Positions 26,740 through 35,336 of a DNA stretch of 64,000 bases are shown piece after piece. A program made the position numbers and the translations under genes. The notes beneath the pieces were generated by a model that searched no databases, was not told the DNA's origin, and was given only the letters and a program-made list of their open reading frames with translations. Position 1 is the first letter of the stretch, and each line of letters opens with the position of its first letter. This DNA is from Mesostigma viride (lineage: Eukaryota; Streptophyta; Mesostigmatophyceae; Mesostigmatales; Mesostigmataceae): assembly GCA_009746045.1 (NCBI GenBank), contig RPFO01001275.1, positions 62,001 through 126,000 on the forward strand, in the 5' to 3' direction.

Positions 26740-28022
26740 AATTAGGAACTGATAACTCCGTGGGGAGTATATGTAGCACATAGCCCTAAGAAGAGGCATA
26801 TGGCTTTAATACACTCTAGCTTGGCTACCAGTTGCAAGAGTGGAATGTAAACTGCCACCTACTCTGGGTGCACGAAGTGCACCTGCCCACCACTGTATTC
26901 AGGCACCTACTAGGGGCGCCGACAGAGGGGGGAAGATCATCATGGCTAGACAATGGCTAGAGCGTGGCATCTCAGCAGAGAGCAGCTCTCTGCGTGGGCA
27001 CAGCATAGCTAAATAAAGCTAGGCATCATCTGGTGTGTGGCACATCGTAGGCACACATGTACATCCTAAATACCAGCAAATTCCTTTTATTCGTTACCCT
27101 GATATTCACAGTCTCCTTTCCCACACAGCAAAATATGGTGTTTTTCTTAGTCAGTTACATCGTTTTTCTCGTCTTTGTTCTTATCGTGTCGATTTCATCA
27201 CGACGCTTGTTGAACTCTTGCATCGTTTGTTGGTCAAAGACTATGACCAAGACATTATGCTCCGTCAAGTCCGGTGTTTTTTGCAACGTCACCCACATCT
27301 GTTCGGTGCTGCCCCTTGGCACAAGCTCTACAAACAGGTCGTGGATCGGCTGGATCGCGTAGTACATCTCCGCACATCTGAACCCTGTGGTGCCAGATCT
27401 CCTTTGTGGCCGTTCCGAGCCTGGAACGGGATTCGTTGTCCACATCGTCGCGTCGCTGCAGCAACACGATGTTTTCTGGCATACGCGGGCTTTTGGTTCC
27501 CGCCGCACATTTGAAAGTGCTGTCCTCCGGCTTTTTGCCTTTGCACCGTGTGCAGTTCTTGGACGTTTGGAATAGTGGCATGGCTAACGTAATGACTGAC
27601 TAGCTAGACCTTTTCAGTGGTTTCCCATTTGCGGGTATTTCCTCGTAAATGGTGGGAGAGCGATCGCAGCAATGGTGCTTACCGCTAGACACGCCCGGCC
27701 AGAGGCTCGAAACACACGCCCTGATCAAGCAAGTTGTTTCCGGCCCCACCGTCTAGGTCATCTAGTCGCTCTACACGTAAGCCAGCCATAATTTCAATGC
27801 ACAAGGCTACACATTTCCATCACCATTCATATTCATCATCCTCGAACACGCGGACAAGATAACGGCAGGCTCGAGCTACCATGGTCCGGATTCTCCCGAT
27901 TTCTGGCCTGCGCTGGTTGCCGGTCTCCTTGACGTGTACATGGTTATAATAATGGCTAAGGCATCGGCCGGTAGGGGGCCCATACTAGGCGTACATGTAC
28001 AAGGCCACGGCTAGGCCTTACT
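26740..28022 (-). mobile_element. family B LINE 3' UTR split by another insertion
   Basis: A minus-strand LINE end (hairpin 26750-26774) with UTR to about 27064. It resumes at 27937-28022 with sequence that is continuous in the copy at 62010-62220. The interruption, 27065-27936, is a separate element. Confidence 0.65.
27065..27936 (-). mobile_element. unclassified Cys-motif element, copy 1
   Basis: 872 bp inserted in a LINE 3' UTR. Flanks read ACATGTACAT (27054-27063) and ACGTGTACAT, a likely 10-bp target duplication with one mismatch. The right end is GGTCTCCTTG. On the minus strand it encodes CTRCKGKKPEDSTF and further on CRACAKG, a CxxC pattern like a zinc ribbon, but frames break. Another minus frame contains TEQMWVTLQKTPDLTEHN, also natural-looking. 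A second copy lies at 39483-40078. I recognise no known family. Confidence 0.45.
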
Positions 28023-28023
28023 A

Positions 28024-28197
28024 TTCTTCAAAGAACAGCTAGTAGAGGACATGGGGGGCCTAGGCCTCTCCGTGATTTGGAAGAAGATGATGGACAAGGC
28101 CAAGTGGGCCCAGGTCATAGAGGACAACGAGCCCCCCCCTGTGGGGAAGCGCCCGCGTGTGCAAACCCGTGGGAGGCACGCCAGACAGCTCCCCTAG
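28024..28197 (+). pseudogene. possible LINE ORF2 C-terminal end
   Basis: About 57 codons open to a stop at 28195. The peptide begins FFKEQLVEDMGGLGLSVIWK; the GGLGL motif is common just after the RT thumb region of LINE ORF2. It is followed by about 120 bp of UTR and the family A 3' hairpin and TTAA tail. If right, this is the tail of the autonomous partner of the ORF1-only copies. Short and unconfirmed. Confidence 0.3.
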
Positions 28198-28304
28198 GGC
28201 AGCGTGCGGCTGCCTAGATAGATGATGTAGTTAGAATGCTGTTAGATAGATGTCGTAGGTAGCTGATGTAGATAGATTAGACCGGTGTTTGCACCCATCC
28301 ATCC

Positions 28305-28590
28305 ATCCATCGGGGTTAATGCTCCGTGACTCCCCATGCAACGGGAGCACGAGTCTAATTAATTAATTAATTAATCGGGGTTAATGCTCCGTGACTCCCC
28401 AACGGGAGCACGAGTCTAATTAATTAATTAATTAATTAATTAATTAATTACTATTCTACACTACTACTGCTGTATTCCCCTAAGCTGGGCTGTCTGGAGG
28501 TGCTGGGGCCCGGTCGTGTGCCAGGGCTTGTGGCCGACGTAGATTAATTAATTAATTATTAATTAGGAACATAACTCCGTCGGGAGTATG
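28305..28590. mobile_element. stack of LINE 3' ends on TTAA tails
   Basis: Two family A hairpins with TTAA tails lie in tandem (about 28316-28376 and 28376-28450). The first has a CATG insertion in its loop. A minus-strand family B 3' piece (28451-28545) is followed by an inverted family B hairpin (28569-28588). Each piece starts in the TTAA tail of another. Confidence 0.65.
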
Positions 28591-28761
28591 AAGGAGACAA
28601 CCAGCGCAGGCGAGCCACGAGCCACGAGGTAGCCATGGCTGACGGCGGAGCTCATAACTTTCACGTTTGAGCACCGAATTTAGCCGTGAATATCACAATC
28701 GATGCGTCTTTCTACGACGCACATGCTGATGTAATTTTCCGAAGCCATTACGCAATATACG

Positions 28762-30159
28762 ATGAGCAAACGCCTCTCGACGCAACGCAGCCTGGCGGCT
28801 GCGCTCGGCAATGATAATACGTCTGCAGCTTCGGCTGCAGCTTCGCCCACCGGCCCAGATGGCAACGGTGACACTAGTCGTGCACTGGTGCTCGCCCAGC
28901 CTCCCGGGCTTGCCTCGCCAGATCTGCCTCGCCTGACCCCAAGCGCAGTCGCTCTGCTGAGCCGCCCTGGGAAGAGACCTCCTTTGACATCAACGCCTCC
29001 AGCTACTGGCTCCGCGGCCCAGGAGCCTTCATGGACGACGTGTTTTCCGGCAATCACGCCTCGCTCCTAACCCTGTACGTGCGTGTACCTCACGTCCCAC
29101 AACCGCGGCCGCTGGCCTGGTAATGGCCAGCTTGTCGACCCCGCCGAGGCTCTCCCAGTCCTTCACCGCATGAGTCGCCCCAAGCTTCAACGCTTCGCCC
29201 TCTGCTCCCTTGTTGGACGCTCCGAATCCGCAATCTGGGCTTCCCCCCCGCCCCCCACCTTCCCCACCGGCCGAAGCCACCATCCGCACCCTCCGGCTCA
29301 AGGAAGCTTTCGAGCAGCACGTGACCCCTCTTGCCGCAGATGTGGCGGCACTTGGCGGCACGCTGGCTGCTGAGCTTCCCACCATCCCCACCGCCACCGC
29401 CACCCTCCTCGCCTCCACCCCCCCCCCCCTCCGCCTCCACCGACTCCATCACCGCCCAGCTCCGCGACATCGACCAGCGCCTCAAGGATAATGCAATCGC
29501 TATCGAGGTCTTGCAGAACACAGCAGGCCTCACCGCCCAGGCAGTGAAGGACATTGCCGCCATGCCAGCCCCGGCTGGCCTGGCCGGCGATGCTCCTCCC
29601 ATCACGACCTGGGCGGACATGCTTAAGCAACATACCACCTCCACCACCTCCGCCGTCGCAGCCCAGCTCCAGCGGCAGACGCTTGACCTCCGCGAGGAGG
29701 CCGAGCTCGCCAAGCGCAGCCTCAACGTCATTGTCAAGAATCTCAAGATGGAGGAAGGTGAGAATTCCGAGAAGCTTGCGCGTGCTTTTGAGAGAGAAAT
29801 CCTTGATCGCATGGGCCTTACTGGCCGGTGAGATCGAGCTGGCCGCCCACCGCCTTCCCCGCGCGCGGGGTAAGGCCGGGCCGCCCCCGCTCCTTCTCAC
29901 CTTTAAGACCCCGGCGGACAAGATTTCTTTTCTCAGACGCCGCAAGCGGCTCGAGAAGACTCTCTTCACCCTTGACGACGACTTGACCCTGGCACAGCAA
30001 CAACGGCGACGGGAGCTATGGCCGACCTACCTCCAGCTCCGGCAGACCAAGGCGGGCCAGCCGGTGTACTGGAAGGGGGCGGCCATCTACGTCGGCCACA
30101 AGCCCTGGCAAGCGACCCCCTCGACCACCGCGGCCCCAGCAACTCCAGCCCCAGCCTAG
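28762..30159 (+). pseudogene. LINE ORF1 protein, family B copy 1 (frameshifted)
   Basis: Starts MSKRLSTQRSLAAALG. Comparison with the copy at 53049-54451 shows frame changes near 28920 and in the proline-rich centre (29400-29440), so this copy is broken. The middle (29510-29830) has a Gln/Ala/Leu-rich stretch that could be coiled coil. The last third carries LPRARGKAGPPPLLLTF, then LDDDLTLAQQQRRRELWPTY and QPVYWKGAAIYVGHKPW. The layout (disordered N-terminus, helical middle, RNA-binding-like end) resembles L1 ORF1p, an RNA chaperone that coats its own transcript. The assignment rests on motif likeness only. Confidence 0.55.
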
Positions 30160-30579
30160 GGGAATACAGCAGTAGTGTAGAATAGTTAGACAGTGGCCTT
30201 GTACATGCCCGCCTATACTACAGGCACTATACCAGCTGAGGCCTAGCCTTTTTAGTCATGTACATGTGTGCCTATGATGAGCCACACTCCAGACGATGCC
30301 TAGTTTTATTTAGTAATGCTGTGCCCATGCAGAGAGCTGCTCTCTGCTGAGATGCCACGCTCTAGTTTTGGTATAGCCATGATGATCTTCCCCCTCACAG
30401 GCATGCTCCCCCCTTACCCGGGCATAGCGTCTTGTTGTCTCTTTGATAGCGTGATAGACCATGAGGGTGCGGGTGCCCTGGTGCACCTAGAGCAGGGGTA
30501 GCTTACATTCCCACCAGGCTTGCATGAAGTAGCCTAGAATGTATTAAAAGCCATCTGCCCCTTCTCAGGGCTATGTGCT

Positions 30580-30604
30580 ACATCTACTCCCAACGGAGTG
30601 ATGT
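30580..30604 (+). ncRNA. 3'-terminal stem-loop of family B LINE
   Basis: ACATC-T-ACTCC, loop CAAC, GGAGT-GATGT: a 10-bp stem with one bulged T, directly before the TTAATTAA tail. Equivalent hairpins occur at 24408, 26750, 28569, 38503, 39435, 52252, 52480, 52624 and 60021. Paired changes keep the stem. Such 3' stem-loops are recognised by the reverse transcriptase in some LINEs, such as the eel UnaL2 family. Confidence 0.8.
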
Positions 30605-30626
30605 TGATAATTAATTAATTAATTAA

Positions 30627-30785
30627 CCAGCGCAGGCCGGCCAGAAATCGGGAGAATCCGGACCATGCCTGGTAGCTCGAGCCGCAGGCCTGCCGTTATC
30701 AGTCTTGTCCGCGTTTTCGAGTCGTTCAGGATGATGAATATGAATGGAGATGGAAATGTAAATGATGGAGAATGAAAAAGCCAAC
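30627..30785 (+). repeat. module shared with the Cys-motif element
   Basis: Starts directly at the TTAA tail of the previous LINE. It matches, inverted, the terminal about 130 bp of the Cys-motif element at 27805-27925 (for example CCAGAAATCGGGAGAATCCG). It may be the 5' part of the next LINE copy or an independent fragment. Confidence 0.5.
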
Positions 30786-32308
30786 GCGAAATTCCGGCCA
30801 CGAGGTAGCCATGGCTGTCGGAGCTCATAACTTTCACGTTTGAGCACCGAATTTAGCCGTGAATATCACTATCGCTTCGTCTTTCTAAGACGCACATGCT
30901 GATATAAGTTTCCGAATCTAAAACGCAATATATGGCAAACAAACGCGCCTCGACGCAACGCAGCCTGGCGGCTGCGCTCGGCAATGAAAATACGTCTGCA
31001 GCTCAGGCTGCAGCTTCGCCATCAGGTCCGGCAGGCGGCGATTGACACTAGTCGTGCACTGGTGGTCGTCCAGCAACCTCCCGGGCTTAACGCCTCGCCA
31101 TCTGCATCGCCTGACCCCAAGCGCACCCGCCCAGCCGACAACACAGGAGGATCTTCACGCCCCCCAGAACCGAGCTTTCGGCCCCGGCCTTTCAGGGTCG
31201 CAGATTACGACTGGGCCAACCCGTCTCCCGGACCGATGCTATGGGCTGCATCTTCTTCGGGGATTACGCTTCGCTTTACGACCTGTGCCTCCATCTCCAC
31301 GCCATCAATCGCCTCCTCGCCGGGCCCGGACGGCGGCCGCTGGGCCAACATGTACCAGCTGTCCGGCTGCCCCCGCCCCCATCTCCAGCACGCCATCCTC
31401 AACTCCCTTCTCCAGCGCTCTGACGGCGAGATCTGGGCTCCATCCCTTTCCGCCCCCACCCTCCGCTCCAATGATCCTCACGGAAGCCTTCCAGCAGCAC
31501 GTGACCCCCCTTGCTGCCGACGTAGCAGCAATCGGCGGCACGCTGACTGCTGAACTTCCTCAAATTTCCACCGCCGCCGCCTCCACCTCCGGCACTGCCA
31601 TTTCCGCCTCCATGCACTGCCGACATCAAAGCCCAGCTCCTCGACCTCGACCAATTAACGCCTTCAAGCCACCGCCAACGCCCTTGAGAGCTTGCATGAC
31701 ACCGCCGGCCTCAACGCCCAAGCGGTGAAGGACATCGCCGCCCAGCCGGCGCCTGCTGGCTCGGCCGGCGATGCTCCCTCCACCTGGGCGGACTTGCTTA
31801 AGCAGCACACCACCTCCACCACCTACACCATCTCGGCACAACTCAAGCAACAAGCCCTCGACCTTCGCGAGGAAGCCGACATCGCCCGGCGCAGCCACAA
31901 TGTCATCGTCAAGCACTTCGACCAGCCGGCAGGTGAGACCTCCACGAGCCTTCTTGAGGCATTTAAGCGCGACATTTGTGCCCCCATCAGTGCTACTCAC
32001 TGGTGAGCTGGACATGTCGGCTGTCCGCCTCCCCCGCGCGCGGGGGAAGGCTGGCCCGGCACCCGTGCTCCTCACCTTTAAGTACATGGCGGACAAGCTG
32101 TCGTTCCGCCGCAAGAAGCTCTCGGAGACTCGCTTCACGCTGGACGACGACTTGACCCTGGCCCAGCAACAGCGGCGACGCGAGCTATGGCCGACCTACC
32201 TCCAGCTCCGGCAGAGCGCACGGGGGAAGCCGGTATTACTACTACTGGAGGGGGGCGGTCATCCACGTTGACCACAAGCCCTGGCAGCCCCCTCCTGCCA
32301 CCTCAGAC
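30786..32308 (+). mobile_element. ORF1-only LINE, family B copy 2 (interrupted)
   Basis: A second plus-strand copy: 5' UTR from about 30786, ORF1 30930-32310. It is cut at CTAGGAATA by three RLE retrotransposon copies (32308-38410) and resumes at 38411 with CCAGTAGTGTAGATTAG, which corresponds to CAGCAGTAGTGTAGAATAG in copy 1. Confidence 0.7.
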
Positions 32309-32310
32309 TA
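30930..32310 (+). pseudogene. LINE ORF1 protein, family B copy 2 (frameshifted)
   Basis: Homologous to 28762-30159 but more diverged and frameshifted several times. The best-preserved part is 31690-32270, with QAVKDIAAQPAPAG, LDDDLTLAQQQRRRELWP and a degraded VYW region. The RNA-binding-like end is recognisable; the N-terminal third is split between frames. Confidence 0.5.
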
Positions 32311-33113
32311 GGAATATATATTAAAAATATAATTACTTACAGCAGAGTGAAATCACTCAAACCAAAGCAAACGCCCAGCTATAAACCTATATACAGAGCC
32401 ATGTCAAAGCTCTATACTACGATAAGACCAATGGAAACGCCTAACGGGAGGAACCTAATAGCCCTGCTGCACCGCAAAATCAGCCCGCGTACGGCGGAGC
32501 ATGATGTCCGCCATGGCCCGAGTCAGCGCCACCGACAAGCGCTGACGCCAATATGACGTCCAGGTCCGCGCCGACCATGGGGCCCGCTGGCCCTCCAGGT
32601 CCAGCCGGTCCTCCCGGAGCCGGCAACACTCCTTGAAGAAGGCGGAGGTCAGGGGCCCCATGGCCCCAAACTCCTCCAGGACAAAGGGCACCACACGATG
32701 GTGCCCGACGTCGCCGTAGGCCAGGAGCTTGGCCCGCTCCGCCCGGTCCGCCGTGTAACCTGCCGTGAGGGAGGCCCCAGCCACGTGGCTAAGAGCCAAG
32801 GGCCGCGCCACCGAAACGTCAATAAGCAGATGCCGGCCACCCCCCTCAAAGTCCAGCACCACGATGTCAGGCCGGTGGTTGGGGGAATAGAAGGCAGCGC
32901 CATCCGCATCCTCGGACCGGATGTTCGCGTGGGGGAAAACCGACCGAATCATGGCGAGCACCACCGTCAGGAGGACAGTGTGCAAATACAAATACCAATT
33001 CTGATTCTGTTGGCCCCCCATGCAGGCAAGGTAGTGAGTCCCCGTGGGATCCAGCGGCTGCCCACAGCTACCACAAGGCCGCCCGGCCGGAACAAGAGGC
33101 TGCGGGGAATATA
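32308..33113 (-). mobile_element. RLE-type retrotransposon, 5'-truncated copy a
   Basis: Minus-strand 3' third of the element: stop of the ORF at 32455, a 3' UTR with two hairpins, and the end TAATTATATTTTTAATATATA. The 5' end is truncated just upstream of the CCHC motif. GGAATATATATT occurs at both ends. The coding part is nearly identical to copy c. Confidence 0.85.
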
Positions 33114-33120
33114 TATTCAT
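32455..33120 (-). pseudogene. RLE retrotransposon polyprotein C-terminus, copy a
   Basis: About 221 codons covering the zinc knuckle (CGSCGQPLD...HYLAC), the endonuclease motif HRPDIVVLDFEGG...LLIDVSV and the C-terminal tail ending RADFAVQQGY. No RT domain remains. This is a dead 5'-truncated copy. Confidence 0.8.
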
Positions 33121-35336
33121 TGAGAATGATAGATTACGGAGGTGAGATAGGCATGCAACATAAGGAAAAACCCGATAACTGGGAGAATAACCCTGAAGAA
33201 ATTAATAGTAATCCGGCGACACAGACATCCAAGGATCACGCCAGCGGCACAAGGTACAACTAACTATACATCACAAAACTACACGCAGCAACAGCGCTGC
33301 CGGCCCACCATGCAGGCCTGGAAGGGATCTAGACCGCATGGGTCGCGACAAAGTCGGCCCGGGTGCGGCGGAATAACACATCAGCCACGGTGCGACATCA
33401 GTGACAGGCGCTGCCGCCAATACGAGGACCACGTGCGGGCCGACCACGGGGCGGTCTGACCCTCGAGGTCGAGGCGGTCTTCACGGCGCTGGCAGCACTC
33501 GTGGAAAAACTCCGCTGTCTTGGGGCCCATGGCCCCGAACTCCTCAAGGACAAAGGGGATGACCCGGTGGGGCCCGCCACATTGCCGTAGGAGGCAAACT
33601 TGTCGCGCTCAGCCACAGCGGCAGCAGCGCCGGCATCCACAGCCGCCCGGAGGATGTGGCGACCGGAAAGCGGCCGAGCCACGGAGACATCGATGAGCAG
33701 GTGGCAACCCTGCCCGTCGTAGTCAAGCACGGTAATGTCGGGGCGGTGGTTGGGTGAGTAGAGGGCGGCCCCATCCGCGTCCTCGCACTTGATGGTGGAG
33801 TGGGGAAAGACCGACCGAACCATGGCACACACCACCCGGAGGAGAGCGGTATGGAGATAGAGGAACCAGTTCTGGTTCTGCTGGCCACCCATGCACGCGA
33901 TGTAGTGCGTCCCAGTAGTATCCAGAGCAAGCCCGCAGCTGCCGCAGGACGCACCCGCCGTGATGAGAGGTTGCGGGGCAAAGAGCTGGTGGCGGAGAGC
34001 GATGGCGTAAAGGGCCGGAACCAGCGTGAACAAAGGGCTCATGGGGAGGGCGCGCAGGAATGCGGACCCCACGCTCCCCTCAAGGGAAACGGAGTGAAGC
34101 CAAGCCTTCCCCTGATCGTTCAAGCTCGCATGCAGACCCATCCAGTCGGCACAGTGTAGTATACCCGCGTAGGTCTTTTGTTGTTTTTCATGAACGCAGG
34201 CAGGGAAGACACTAGGACTGACGACAGTGGACACGCCGGGCGTGCCCCGGGGCAGGCGACGGTGGACGGCCTGAGCGGGGCGGACGAGGTCGCAAGCCTG
34301 CTGGATCTCGAGGTTACGGAATCCTGCACAGCCTGCACAAAGGGGAAGGGGGATGGGGTGACCAAGTCGGGAATGGCGCTGACGGCGCTGGGGACCAACC
34401 GGCGGATCTCCGCCCAGGCCTGAGCAACAGAGCCAAGGAAGGCGGCGGGGGCGAGGCGGGCGGCGCGGGTGAGCCCACACCCGCCCATGCGGCAGGGGAG
34501 GGTGGCCAAGCGCATGGAGTGAGCTGGCAGGCTAGGGCCGGGGAGGAGCACCTGCAAGGCGGCCTGAATGCGCTCCTCATGGCCTTCCGCGGCAAGCCGC
34601 ACCAAGTGGGGGCCGGGAGCGCCACGGAGCCAGTGAACCACCCGCGGGTGGGCGCAAAACCACAGGAGGAGCCCTTTGGTCTGGGGGTCCTTGAGGCGCG
34701 CCCAAGTCTCGAGGACATGGGTGCGCTGTTCCACGGTGGCCTGGAGCTCCTCTTCGACGTAGGCAGGGTCACCCACAGGGACGCCCAGGCACGAGAAACC
34801 ACGCGCCCTTGCCAATGCCCCCGGCGGGATAGCCGCGGGGAAGCCAGAGCAGTCCCCCTGGGGCGAAAAGACTGCACACTTGGGGAGGGTGAGGCGAAGG
34901 TTGATGGCCGCCATGGCCACTTCAAGGGCAGCCAGGGCGGCAATTACCACAGCGTCGGCCGGGCCAAGGGCATAGATATCGTCCATATAGGCGAGGAGCA
35001 CGACATCCGGGTGCGCAGCGTGGACACCTTGGAGAGCCTTGTGCAGCGGGGCAGACAGGTAAAAGGGGCCGAGGGGGTCACCTTGCTGGGTTCCCGTGCG
35101 GGAAGCGATGTCGGCGAACGTCCCATCCTCCATGAGGAAGGAGAGTTGAGTGGGTTCGCCGTAGCAGGCTGCTGTCCACGCAAGAAGGTCAGGGAACGCC
35201 TCGCCGACGGCCTCAAAGATGCTAGCCTTGGTGACAGCATTGAACGCATTGTGGCAATCCACCTTCAGCGCCACATGGGTCGGATGCGTCTCGAGGTAGG
35301 CCTGAACTGTGTGCACGATGATGTCGCTTTTTAGGA
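33114..35336 (-). mobile_element. RLE-type retrotransposon, diverged copy b
   Basis: Minus strand, a second subfamily. It starts inside the RT domain, just upstream of motif A, and ends at the GGAATATATATT shared with copy a. Its 3' UTR differs from copies a and c. Confidence 0.8.
33398..35316 (-). pseudogene. RLE retrotransposon RT-endonuclease, copy b (frameshifted)
   Basis: Two overlapping minus frames (34120-35316 and 33398-34480) together cover RT motifs A (KVDCHNAFN), B (TQQGDPLGPFYLS) and C (AYMDDIYALG), a thumb region (GGCGLTRAARLAP), a CxxC...H...C knuckle, and HRPDITVLDYDGQG...LLIDVSV, the restriction-like endonuclease signature. At least one frameshift lies between 34120 and 34480, and another near 33590. 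The 5' end is missing. Confidence 0.8.

Larger units (their letters stand above)
28611..30626 (+). mobile_element. ORF1-only LINE, family B copy 1
   Basis: 5' end GAGCCACGAGCCACGAGG, ORF1 from 28762 to 30159 with frame breaks, a 3' UTR to 30579, hairpin 30580-30604 and a TTAATTAA tail to 30626. A short module (AAGGAGACAACCAGCGCAGG) lies just before it. No reverse transcriptase is present between ORF1 and the 3' end, so movement would need enzyme from another element. Confidence 0.75.
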
